Source of the DNA: an uncultured Pontibacter sp.
GTDB lineage: Bacteria; Bacteroidota; Bacteroidia; Cytophagales; Hymenobacteraceae
Assembly: GCF_947495565.1 (NCBI RefSeq)
Contig: NZ_CANLZM010000001.1
Span: 463,339-527,338, forward strand
DNA length: 64,000 nucleotides
Direction: 5' to 3'
In this document: in pieces, positions 53,166 to 61,000 of the stretch
Layout: every line of letters starts with the position of its first letter
Position numbering within the stretch: the stretch's first letter is position 1
Program-made: the position numbers and the translations under genes
The notes under the pieces: model-generated
What the model was told of the DNA's origin: nothing
Database searches by the model: none
The model's input: the letters and a program-made list of their open reading frames with translations, nothing else

Positions 53166-54161
53166 ATGGATTTTAAAACCCACCACGCCAGCTTACTGTG
53201 TCAGCAGGAGCCTTTCGATTTTACTTCTACGGCTTTGGAACTGTTCCGTTTCCAGGCTCAGCATAATAAAGTATACCGCCAATACCTGGATAATCTGCAC
53301 ATAGACCTGCAAAAGGTACAGACGCTGGAGCAGATTCCTTTTTTACCGATAGAGTTCTTTAAAGAGCAGCAGGTAACCACCGGAGAGTTTGAGCCGGAGA
53401 TGGTTTTCTATAGCAGCGGCACTACCATGCAGGCGCGAAGCAAGCATTTGGTTTCCAGTCTAGAGTTGTATTACCACATATCGCAGCGCATTTTTGAGAG
53501 CTTTTACGGCCCGTTGCAAGGTTATGTGGTGCTGGCGCTGTTGCCATCTTACCTGGAGCAGGGCGGCTCATCTTTAGTGGCCATGGTAGACTATTTTATA
53601 AAAGAAACAGGCCAGCAGGAAGAGGGTTTTTACCTGCGCAACCACACGCAGCTCTTGCAGGCGCTTCAGCAGGCCAGAGGGCGAGGCAAAAAAGTGCTTT
53701 TGATCGGTGTTTCTTACGCCCTGCTAGACCTGGCCGAGGAGCTGCAGGGGCAGCAGGATTTTACGGATGTTGTGGTGATGGAGACAGGCGGCATGAAAGG
53801 CCGTCGGCGCGAGATGATCCGTGAGGAGATGCATGCCCAACTGAAGCAAGGGTTTAACGTAACTGCCATTCACTCAGAGTACGGCATGACAGAACTGCTC
53901 TCGCAGGGGTACTCGCAGGGAGAGGGCATATTCTGGCCTGGCTATACCATGCGTGTGCTGCTCCGAGACCTGAATGACCCTTTCGATATGAGCGGCAACG
54001 TGCGGAGCGGCGGCATCAACGTCATCGACCTGGCCAATGTGGATTCCTGTGCCTTTATAGAGACAAAAGATATCGGCAGATGGCATACAAACGGAAGTTT
54101 TGAAGTGCTGGGCCGGTTTGACAATTCTGATATTCGGGGCTGTAATTTGTTAGTGAGCTAA
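53166..54161 (+). CDS. LuxE-like acyl-protein synthetase/adenylate-forming acyltransferase
   Basis: This 331-residue protein resembles LuxE and related AMP-forming enzymes. It has the N-terminal IPFLPIEFFKEQQV near residue 55, the phosphate-binding VFYSSGTTMQARSKH near 80 and the late SEYGMTELLSQGYS near 240, all usual in adenylate-forming folds. It lacks the large C-terminal lid domain. It probably activates an acyl group, perhaps in lipid or surface polysaccharide modification. The ATG at 53166 is preferred over TTG at 53154. Genes for a fatty reductase (LuxC) or luciferase are absent. Confidence 0.75.
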   Translation: MDFKTHHASLLCQQEPFDFTSTALELFRFQAQHNKVYRQYLDNLHIDLQKVQTLEQIPFLPIEFFKEQQVTTGEFEPEMVFYSSGTTMQARSKHLVSSLELYYHISQRIFESFYGPLQGYVVLALLPSYLEQGGSSLVAMVDYFIKETGQQEEGFYLRNHTQLLQALQQARGRGKKVLLIGVSYALLDLAEELQGQQDFTDVVVMETGGMKGRRREMIREEMHAQLKQGFNVTAIHSEYGMTELLSQGYSQGEGIFWPGYTMRVLLRDLNDPFDMSGNVRSGGINVIDLANVDSCAFIETKDIGRWHTNGSFEVLGRFDNSDIRGCNLLVS

Positions 54162-54195
54162 CATCTTTCCTATAACAACTGCGTTTAAGGTGCCC

Positions 54196-55110
54196 ATGGG
54201 ATATATCGCATTTATACTTTTTGTAGCCATTATCGGGGTGGTTTTCTACCGCTGGGCTACACGCCGCAAAAGGCACCGCAAACAAGTGCTGGCTTCTGAG
54301 TTTCCGGCGGAGTGGCGTAAAATCCTGCAAGACCGCATAGGCTTTTATCATACTTTAAAATCTGAGGAGGAGAGGCGGCGTTTTGAAAAGATGCTGCAGC
54401 TGTTTCTGTCTGAGAAGCGCATTACGGGCATTGACATACAGGTAGATGACCTGACAAAAGTGCTGGTAGCATCTAGCGCCATCATACCTATCTTTGGCTT
54501 CCGTGATTGGGAGTACCGTAACCTGGGCGAGGTGCTAGTGTTTCCGGGAAGTATAAAAAAGTATAAAGATCAGAAAAGCGAGGCTGTAAGTGAAGTGTTG
54601 GGGCGGGTAAATCCGTTTCAGAACGATCACTACGTTACCCTCTCCAAACCCGCCCTGGAGCAGGGCTTTAACGACATGGCCGACCGCAAAAATGTTGGGA
54701 TACACGAATTTGCGCACATGCTGGACCAAGCTGACGGGGAGATTGACGGTACGCCGGCTGCCTATCTTCCGGAGGAGCTGGTGCAGCCATGGCAGGAGCT
54801 GATGTACCGTAAAATCGAAAAGATACAACAGGGCAAATCAGACATTGATAGTTACGGCGCCACTAGTGAGGCGGAGTTTTTTGCCGTAGTCACGGAGTAC
54901 TTTTTTGAGAAGCCAGAGCAGCTATCCGAAAAGCATCCGAAGCTGTATCAAATGCTGACCAAGATTTTTGAGCAGAACCCTAAGCGCCGTTTCCGCCTTA
55001 ACTTCAGGGAGCTGCTGAACCCTTATGGCAAGCGCCTGGGCCGCAACGAACCTTGCCCTTGTGGGAGTGGCCAAAAGTATAAGCACTGCTGCAGAATGAA
55101 ACGAAAGTAA
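54196..55110 (+). CDS. mtfA: MtfA-like zinc peptidase fused to a SEC-C domain
   Basis: This 304-residue protein starts MGYIAFILFVAIIGVVFY, a single membrane anchor. The M90/MtfA peptidase domain (about 60-265) has the catalytic HExxH in GIHEFAHMLD near residue 174 and the distal metal ligand in AEFFAVVTEYFFE near 225. A SEC-C zinc motif (NEPCPCGSGQKYKHCC) ends the protein. E. coli MtfA is about 265 residues, lacks the SEC-C tail and links to glucose PTS control through Mlc. Mlc is not expected here, so the partner is probably different. The peptidase residues are intact. Confidence 0.88.
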   Translation: MGYIAFILFVAIIGVVFYRWATRRKRHRKQVLASEFPAEWRKILQDRIGFYHTLKSEEERRRFEKMLQLFLSEKRITGIDIQVDDLTKVLVASSAIIPIFGFRDWEYRNLGEVLVFPGSIKKYKDQKSEAVSEVLGRVNPFQNDHYVTLSKPALEQGFNDMADRKNVGIHEFAHMLDQADGEIDGTPAAYLPEELVQPWQELMYRKIEKIQQGKSDIDSYGATSEAEFFAVVTEYFFEKPEQLSEKHPKLYQMLTKIFEQNPKRRFRLNFRELLNPYGKRLGRNEPCPCGSGQKYKHCCRMKRK

Positions 55111-55250
55111 ATCCAGCAGAATTTAAACTTCAATCTTCTATAAAGTGTAAATTTTTGCTGCAGTTATAAACGATGCCTCAAACAACTGCGAGAGAGGTTC
55201 TTAGCAACATCCGCAGACGGAGTTCTTTCTAAATATAACTAACAATAAAG

Positions 55251-55303
55251 CACACAAGCTCCGACTGCCAGCTTAGTTTATACTTGCAATCGGAGCTTGT
55301 GTG
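55251..55303. terminator. Hairpin after the MtfA-SEC-C gene
   Basis: A perfect 14-bp stem, arms 55251-55264 and 55290-55303, encloses a 25-nt loop that contains TTATACTT. It lies 140 nt after the gene end and could terminate rightward transcription, although it lacks a strong T-run. Confidence 0.55.
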
Positions 55304-55317
55304 GAAGTAATATGAAT

Positions 55318-55369
55318 ACAAAAGTCAAAGTATGATTGATTTAAAAAATCTTCAAACTTTGACTTTTGT
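55318..55369 (-). terminator. Hairpin downstream of the NtrC-like gene
   Basis: Arms 55318-55331 and 55356-55369 form a 14-bp perfect stem with a 24-nt loop. It sits 3 nt past the stop codon of the leftward regulator gene. With the neighbouring hairpin it forms a double barrier between convergent genes. Confidence 0.6.
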
Positions 55370-55372
55370 GTT

Positions 55373-56539
55373 TTAAGCTACTACAGGTCGTGCATAAGCT
55401 TTAGCGTCTTCCTGCGTAATCTCTGGGCCGCTCATAATAACGAGGCGTTCCACCACGTTACGCAGTTCCCGCACGTTGCCGCGCCAATCCAGGCCTTTTA
55501 AGTATTCCAGTGCCTCTGGCGTAATGGTCTTGGGTTTGTTACCATAATCATTGGCGATGTCGTTCAAGAACTTCTGCACCAGGTCCGGTATGTCTTCGCG
55601 GCGGTCGTTTAGCGCCGGCACATGTATCAGTATAACTCCCAGCCGGTGATACAAATCTTCACGGAAGTTCTTCTGCTCAATCTCGTCCAGCAGGTTTTTA
55701 TTTGTGGCAGCCACTACGCGCACATCCACCTGGATATCCTTGTCGCCACCTACGCGCGTAATTTTATGCTCCTGCAGGGCGCGCAGCACTTTAGCCTGCG
55801 CCGAAAGGCTCATATCGCCCACCTCATCCAGAAACAGTGTGCCTCCGTTAGCTTGCTCAAACTTACCGATACGTTGCTTTACAGCAGAAGTAAACGAGCC
55901 TTTTTCGTGCCCGAACAACTCACTCTCAATAAGTTCGCTAGGTATGGCTGCGCAGTTAACTTCTACCAACGGCCCTCCGCTGCGGTTGCTGTGCTCATGT
56001 AAGGCGCGGGCTACCAACTCCTTACCGGAGCCGTTCGGCCCTGTTATAAGTACGCGTGCGTCAGTTGGAGCTACTTTTTCAATGGCTTGCTTTACTCGGC
56101 TCAGGGCAGGGGAGGTGCCTACCATCTCATACGTCTTCGAGATTTTCTTTTTAAGGATTTTCGTCTCCGTTACCAGCTGAGATTTATCCAGCGCATTGCG
56201 TAAGGTTACCAGCAAGCGGTTTAAGTCTGGTGGCTTCTGCAGAAAATCGTAGGCTCCTTTTTTTGTCGCCTCCACGGCAGTATCAATGGTGCCGTGTGCA
56301 GAAATCATGATGAATGGGGTGTCGGGTGTAATTTCCTGGGCTTTCTCCAGCACCTCAATGCCATCCATCCCAGGCATTTTAATATCGCAGAGCACCACGT
56401 CATACTTGGATTTGCCAAGTAGCTGCAGGCCTTTTTCACCGTCTTCGGCTTCATCTACGTAATAATTCTCAAACTCCAGGATCTCCTTCAGGGTGCTTCG
56501 GATGGCCCTTTCATCGTCGATGATTAAAATTTTGGGCAT
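55373..56539 (-). CDS. Sigma-54-type response regulator (NtrC family) without DNA-binding domain
   Basis: This 388-residue protein has a receiver domain (1-120, acceptor Asp52 in VVLCDIKMPGMDG) and an AAA+ domain (about 140-365: Walker A GPNGSGKE, LFLDEVGDMSLSAQAKVLRAL, RWGNVREL-type WRGNVRELRN). Two features depart from standard enhancer-binding proteins: the sigma-54 contact loop reads GSFTSA instead of GAFTGA, and the protein ends at RPVVA about 10 residues after the AAA+ domain, with no Fis-type HTH. It may be a Bacteroidota variant that activates without DNA binding, or controls a different target. No cognate kinase gene is adjacent. Confidence 0.9.
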   Translation of the reverse strand: MPKILIIDDERAIRSTLKEILEFENYYVDEAEDGEKGLQLLGKSKYDVVLCDIKMPGMDGIEVLEKAQEITPDTPFIMISAHGTIDTAVEATKKGAYDFLQKPPDLNRLLVTLRNALDKSQLVTETKILKKKISKTYEMVGTSPALSRVKQAIEKVAPTDARVLITGPNGSGKELVARALHEHSNRSGGPLVEVNCAAIPSELIESELFGHEKGSFTSAVKQRIGKFEQANGGTLFLDEVGDMSLSAQAKVLRALQEHKITRVGGDKDIQVDVRVVAATNKNLLDEIEQKNFREDLYHRLGVILIHVPALNDRREDIPDLVQKFLNDIANDYGNKPKTITPEALEYLKGLDWRGNVRELRNVVERLVIMSGPEITQEDAKAYARPVVA

Positions 56540-56673
56540 AGTTTTATTTTAATGTCAGGTTAAGTATAGCTATTTAGTGGCCGCTTGTCAAGATGGCTGC
56601 TGCACTTTTACGATTTTTAGAAACAAGCTGCCAGTTTGAATCTATATTTTTGTAGTCAGCACCTAGGCCTAAT

Positions 56674-57144
56674 TTAGGCTCTCGCTGCTTTAAGGCCGCT
56701 ACCCAATACCAACGCATCTTCCAAGGCTCCTATTACAGGGTCGGCAATAGTTGTTTTTTCGCAGAGGGTTTTGCGGAGGTAAAAGCTGAGGTAGGTGGCC
56801 GCAACAGCTGCCGCAGCGCCAATGGCAGCGCCTTTCAATAACTTTTCGTGGTTACTGGCATAAACGGCAGCACCTACTACTGCACCTGAGGTGGCTCTAA
56901 ACAATAAAGAGGGAACTTCTATCCGGTCGGGCACACCGGGAATTTTGTCGCCTAGCAACTCTGTAGCTGCCAAGCCTGTAAGTGTATTGGCCACATACTT
57001 ATTCTGTAGGTATTTTAGCGGAGTGGCTGCCAAAGCACCATTCTTATTCTCATTTAAGGCTCTGCTTAAAAGTGCGGGGGCAGATAAGCTTCGCATTCCT
57101 GCCAGTGCTCCCATGGCCAGTGTTTTATATAATGTCTTTTCCAT
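56674..57144 (-). CDS. DUF4126 family membrane protein
   Basis: This 156-residue protein, starting MEKTLYKTLAMGALAG, matches DUF4126: MRSLSAPALLSRAL near residue 18, TGLAATELLGDKIPGVPDR near 55, VVGAAVYASNHEKLLKGAAIGAAAAVAATYLSFYLRK and EDALVLGSGLKAAR. Several short Gly/Ala-rich helices suggest an inner-membrane protein. Its function is not known. The frame is open 16 codons upstream, but the conserved part begins at the ATG chosen. Confidence 0.75.
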   Translation of the reverse strand: MEKTLYKTLAMGALAGMRSLSAPALLSRALNENKNGALAATPLKYLQNKYVANTLTGLAATELLGDKIPGVPDRIEVPSLLFRATSGAVVGAAVYASNHEKLLKGAAIGAAAAVAATYLSFYLRKTLCEKTTIADPVIGALEDALVLGSGLKAARA

Positions 57145-57451
57145 AGACTTCGTTATTAAGTAATTTAAGGTTTCTCTCCATGTACGGGCCAAGTTATCAG
57201 CGGGCTGCCTTGCGGCACGATTTTATACTTACTAGCCTCATTGCCAGCAGGTATGGTCAAAGTATAGATGGTAAGTGTTGGCAGGAGCAGGAGCAGTTGT
57301 AATATTTAATAAGCTTATACTAAACACAGTTTGCCGCAAAAGGCGTATAGCTATAACCGCTAAGTATAGCAGAAATTTATTCGGCTAAACCTATATTTAA
57401 ATTGCTTAATTTAGCTGTTTGTAATACGCAACGGCTAGTTCACGATCAATT

Positions 57452-57484
57452 ATGAAGAAAATTTTTAATGGGGTTACAAGATAA
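57452..57484 (+). other. Possible 10-codon upstream ORF overlapping the mlaE start
   Basis: ATG at 57452 opens MKKIFNGVTR and ends with TAA at 57482-57484, overlapping the first codons of mlaE (ATG 57468) in another frame. Such overlapping leader ORFs can couple or dampen translation of the next gene; here that is only a possibility. Confidence 0.2.
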
Positions 57485-58283
57485 TAAAGCGGACACGGCA
57501 AGGAGGCAGAAGTATGTTGTTACGCGCAGATTAGACCGGATATTCCTGGAACTGTATAAGATCTATGCCTTTCATGTACGTTTCTTTAAAGAGGTTTTTG
57601 TGCCCCCCTACGAGTTTAAAGAAGTAGTGCGGCAATGTTATGAAGTGGGAGTGAGGTCGCTTCCGCTTATCTCGTTAACCGGCTTCATCATCGGTATTGT
57701 TTTTACCAACCAGTCACGGCCCTCGCTTGCTGAGTTCGGGGCTAGTTCCTGGTTGCCTTCGCTGGTTTCTATAGCCATTGTGCGGGCGCTGGCGCCACTC
57801 GTAACAGCCATTATTGCGGCAGGCAGGGTGGGCTCTAACATTGGGGCAGAGTTGGGGTCTATGCGGGTAACCGAGCAGATAGATGCTATGGAAGTGTCTG
57901 CTACCAACCCATTTAACTTCCTGGTGGTTACGCGGGTGCTGGCAACTACTTTTATGGTGCCGGCGCTGGCCATGTACACTATTTTTGTGGCACTGATGGG
58001 CGCTTACCTCAATGTAAGCCAAAACGAACTGACAAGCTTCACGACCTATATTACCCAGGTTTTTGAGGCGATCACATTTCTCGATATTTTCTCGTCCATC
58101 ATCAAGACTTTCATTTTTGGCTTTACAATAGGGATGGTGGGGTGCTACAAAGGCTACTACTCTTCCAAGGGTACCGAAGGGGTGGGCAAAGCCGCCAACT
58201 CATCGGTGGTTACAGCCATGTTTATGGTGTTTATTGAGGAACTGTTGGCGCTGCAGGTAATCAACCTGTTCAGGGCGATGTAA
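57468..58283 (+). CDS. mlaE: MlaE-type phospholipid transport permease
   Basis: This 271-residue inner-membrane permease belongs to the MlaE/YrbE family, part of an ABC system that moves phospholipids between inner and outer membranes. After a soluble N-terminus of about 45 residues, five to six helices carry LISLTGFIIGIVFTNQ near 65, RVGSNIGAELGSMRVTEQIDAMEVS near 120 (two parts) and GFTIGMVGCYKGYYSS near 220. It is the first gene of an operon with the ATPase (9 nt downstream) and the MCE protein. Confidence 0.9.
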   Translation: MGLQDNKADTARRQKYVVTRRLDRIFLELYKIYAFHVRFFKEVFVPPYEFKEVVRQCYEVGVRSLPLISLTGFIIGIVFTNQSRPSLAEFGASSWLPSLVSIAIVRALAPLVTAIIAAGRVGSNIGAELGSMRVTEQIDAMEVSATNPFNFLVVTRVLATTFMVPALAMYTIFVALMGAYLNVSQNELTSFTTYITQVFEAITFLDIFSSIIKTFIFGFTIGMVGCYKGYYSSKGTEGVGKAANSSVVTAMFMVFIEELLALQVINLFRAM

Positions 58284-58292
58284 ACAGCACGT

Positions 58293-59066
58293 ATGAAGAA
58301 GATCAACCCAAACATAAACAGAGAGAATAAGGTAATTGAGATTAGAGGCCTGAAAAAGGCTTTTGATGATTTTGAGGTGCTGAAAGAAGTAGACTTGGAC
58401 CTGTACCAGGGTGAGAACCTGGTGGTGCTGGGACGCTCGGGCACTGGTAAATCGGTTTTGATCAAGATAATTTCCGGCTTGCTAAGCTCGGATGAGGGCA
58501 TGGTGAAAGTGCTGGGGCAGCAGGTAAACAAACTCAAGCCCAAGGAGTTGGACAGGCTGCGCCTGAAGGTGGGTTTCTCGTTTCAGAACAGCGCCTTGTA
58601 TGATAGTATGACGGTGTATGAGAACCTGGAGTTTCCGCTGATACGCCATGCCAAGGAAATGGGGAGAGCCGAACGCGACCGCACCATACATTTTGTGCTG
58701 GAGGCCGTGGGGCTGCTGCAAACTATAAACCAGATGCCATCGGAGCTATCCGGGGGGCAGCGCAAGCGCATCGGCATTGCCCGCACGCTTATACTTAAGC
58801 CGGAGATTATGCTCTACGATGAACCCACCGCCGGCCTGGATCCCATCACAAGTATGGAAATCAATGCACTTATAAATGATGTGCAGGCGCGCTTCAATAC
58901 ATCCGCAATTATTATTACGCACGACTTAACCTGTGCCCGCTCCGTAGGCGACCGCATGGTGATGCTGCTTGATGGGCAGTTCCAGCACCAAGGTACGTTT
59001 GACGAGGTGTTTAGCAGCGATGATGCGCGGGTAAAAATGTTTTATGACTACAACTTTGTAAACTAA
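58293..59066 (+). CDS. mlaF: MlaF-type ABC ATPase
   Basis: This 257-residue cytoplasmic ATPase powers the MlaE permease. Walker A is GRSGTGKSV near residue 49, the Q-loop is FSFQNSALYDSM, the signature is LSGGQRKRIGIARTL near 152 and Walker B is MLYDEPTAGLDP near 175. Unlike many ABC proteins of this class it has the usual relatively short length. It lies between mlaE and mlaD in an operon. Confidence 0.93.
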   Translation: MKKINPNINRENKVIEIRGLKKAFDDFEVLKEVDLDLYQGENLVVLGRSGTGKSVLIKIISGLLSSDEGMVKVLGQQVNKLKPKELDRLRLKVGFSFQNSALYDSMTVYENLEFPLIRHAKEMGRAERDRTIHFVLEAVGLLQTINQMPSELSGGQRKRIGIARTLILKPEIMLYDEPTAGLDPITSMEINALINDVQARFNTSAIIITHDLTCARSVGDRMVMLLDGQFQHQGTFDEVFSSDDARVKMFYDYNFVN

Positions 59067-59069
59067 AGT

Positions 59070-60101
59070 ATGAATACGGCAGAGAATAAGCGTTCAATTA
59101 TGGTCGGGATATTCGTCCTGATAGCTATTGTTATCTTCGTGATAGGCATTTTGACGCTGGGTGGCCAGCAGAAAAGATTTATCGAGAGTATAACGGTAAG
59201 TACTATTTTTGAAGATGTGGAGGGCTTAAAGATTGGAAACAATGTATGGTTCTCGGGTGTGAAGATCGGCACGGTGAAAGAAATAAATTTTTACGGCGAG
59301 TCGCAGGTGCAGGTGGTGATGAACATTGAAGAGGAGGCGCAGAAATATATCCGGCAGAACTCCAAAGCCCGAATCAGCTCCGAAAGCCTTATCGGCAACA
59401 AAATTATCGAGATTTTTGGAGGAACGCCCGCTGCTGAGCAAGTGCAGGATGGGGATATGCTGGCTTCGGAGGCAAATCTGAACACCGACGACATCATGAA
59501 AACGCTGCAGGAGAACAACAAGAATCTGGCAACTATCACGGGTAACTTCAGCGAGATAAGCAACCGGCTTGTGCGCGGAGAGGGTACGGTAGGCACTTTG
59601 CTTACTGACTCCACACTGGCTCAGGATTTTAAAAGTATGGTAGCCAGCTTGGAGAGCACATCACAGAATGCGGTTCGCGCTTCGCGCGATTTGAGCCGGT
59701 TTACAAATAAACTGAACACACAAGGCAGCCTGGCTGATAACCTGCTAACAGATACAACCATTTTCAACAGACTGGAACAGTCGATGGTGCAACTGGAGCA
59801 GGCCACGCAATCGGCAACGCAAATGGCTCAGAACCTGCAGCAGGCAAGCAGCAAGTTCAACAACGAGAACAACGCGGTAGGTGTGCTGCTGAACGACCAG
59901 CAGTTTGCCAACCAGTTGCAGCGTACGATGCAAAACCTGGAAACCAGCTCCCAGAAGTTTGATCAAAATATGGAGGCACTGCAGAGCAACATTTTGTTCA
60001 GAGGCTTTTTCAGGAAGCGGGAGAAGGAGCAGCAGGAAGCTGCTGAAGAAGCGCAGGAGCAGCTAGAAGAGCAGCAGCAACCTATACAAGACAACCAGTA
60101 A
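59070..60101 (+). CDS. mlaD: MlaD-type MCE-domain protein
   Basis: This 343-residue protein has an N-terminal anchor (IMVGIFVLIAIVIFVIGIL, residues about 9-28) and an MCE domain (about 35-115: TIFEDVEGLKIGNNVWFSGVKIGTVKEI in two parts, SLIGNKIIEIFGG) that binds lipids in the periplasm. About 200 residues of helical, Gln/Asn/Ser-rich sequence follow and the protein ends in a Glu/Gln-rich tail (EEAQEQLEEQQQPIQ). The tail is longer than in E. coli MlaD (183 residues) and may form a coiled coil bridging the periplasm. The stop codon overlaps the first base of the terminator stem. Downstream components (MlaC, MlaB, MlaA) are not in the window. Confidence 0.9.
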   Translation: MNTAENKRSIMVGIFVLIAIVIFVIGILTLGGQQKRFIESITVSTIFEDVEGLKIGNNVWFSGVKIGTVKEINFYGESQVQVVMNIEEEAQKYIRQNSKARISSESLIGNKIIEIFGGTPAAEQVQDGDMLASEANLNTDDIMKTLQENNKNLATITGNFSEISNRLVRGEGTVGTLLTDSTLAQDFKSMVASLESTSQNAVRASRDLSRFTNKLNTQGSLADNLLTDTTIFNRLEQSMVQLEQATQSATQMAQNLQQASSKFNNENNAVGVLLNDQQFANQLQRTMQNLETSSQKFDQNMEALQSNILFRGFFRKREKEQQEAAEEAQEQLEEQQQPIQDNQ

Positions 60102-60135
60102 GTATAAAAGCCGGCCTTTGCTGGCTTTTATACTT
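60100..60135 (+). terminator. Terminator of the mla operon
   Basis: A 16-bp stem (60100-60115 with 60120-60135, one G-T pair) with a 4-nt loop and T-run begins on the last two bases of the mlaD stop codon. The outer 8 bp are AAGTATAA/TTATACTT. Confidence 0.85.
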
Positions 60136-60194
60136 TTAAGTCAGCACAAGCGCATCACTTTTTAACTCTCTAACTTCTTAACTTTCTCACTAAA

Positions 60195-60929
60195 ATGTCT
60201 CCCTACGAAGCAAAGGCTATGCATGAACTGCGACAATGGCAACATGAAATGCTGCGGAGCCCTTCTGTGTTCAATGCCTTCGCCCGGAAAGCGCAGGTAA
60301 AGATCAATAGTTATATTCCGGAGAAGGTGCATCAGGCAATTACAACGGCTATGAAGCAGATGATCCGTGGTGTGTTGTTTGGGGCTGAGTATGTTGCATC
60401 AGAACCTTTGGTACATGTTCCACTGGAAGTGCGGGAGGCGCAAGTGCAGGGGCAAATAAAGTATTACCAGCAGGCAGCCGCTGCAGAGGGTGGCGTAACC
60501 GGAGCCGGAGGCATTCTGTTAGGCTTTGTTGATTTTCCGCTGCTGCTGGGCTTAAAACTAAAAATGCTCTACGACATAGCAGCTGTTTACGGGTATGACA
60601 TCAAAGACTACCGGGAGCGTGTGTACATGCTGCACATCTTCGAGTTGGCCTTTAGCTCTCAGGAGCACAGGTGTAAAATATACCTGCACATGGCGGATTG
60701 GGAAAGTCAGAAAGAAGTGCTGCCAGAGGATATTAATGCCTTCGACTGGCGGAGCCTGCAGCAGGAGTACCGAGATTACATAGACCTGGCAAAACTGGCT
60801 CAGATGATTCCCGTGATCGGTGCACCTATTGGAGCAGTGGTAAATTATCGCCTCATACGTAAACTAGGCATCACGGCTATGAACGCTTACCGCATGCGCT
60901 GGCAGGAGCAGGGGCTGCTGCAGCAGTAA
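60195..60929 (+). CDS. EcsC family protein
   Basis: This 244-residue protein matches the EcsC family: GGVTGAGGILLGFVDFPLLLGLKLKMLYDIA near residue 98 (two parts), an ELAFSSQEHR block near 155 and the C-terminal IPVIGAPIGAVVNYRLIRKLG near 210. B. subtilis EcsC is encoded beside the EcsAB ABC transporter, but EcsC-like proteins occur alone and lack a known biochemical role. Two weak hydrophobic segments suggest membrane association. It lies 93 nt after the mla operon, beyond a terminator. Confidence 0.8.
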   Translation: MSPYEAKAMHELRQWQHEMLRSPSVFNAFARKAQVKINSYIPEKVHQAITTAMKQMIRGVLFGAEYVASEPLVHVPLEVREAQVQGQIKYYQQAAAAEGGVTGAGGILLGFVDFPLLLGLKLKMLYDIAAVYGYDIKDYRERVYMLHIFELAFSSQEHRCKIYLHMADWESQKEVLPEDINAFDWRSLQQEYRDYIDLAKLAQMIPVIGAPIGAVVNYRLIRKLGITAMNAYRMRWQEQGLLQQ

Positions 60930-60934
60930 GGCAG

Positions 60935-60988
60935 AAGTATAAACAGCGAGGGCCGGCATGTACATGCCGGCCCTCGCTGTTTATACTT
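60935..60988. terminator. Perfect 54-nt palindromic terminator between convergent genes
   Basis: Arms 60935-60961 and 60962-60988 are exact reverse complements (27 bp, no unpaired loop bases other than the steric minimum). The centre is GCATGTACATGC and the ends are AAGTATAA/TTATACTT. It lies 5 nt after the EcsC gene and 12 nt before the end of the surface-protein gene, so it can terminate both. Confidence 0.9.
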
Positions 60989-61000
60989 TCTTTAAGGAAA

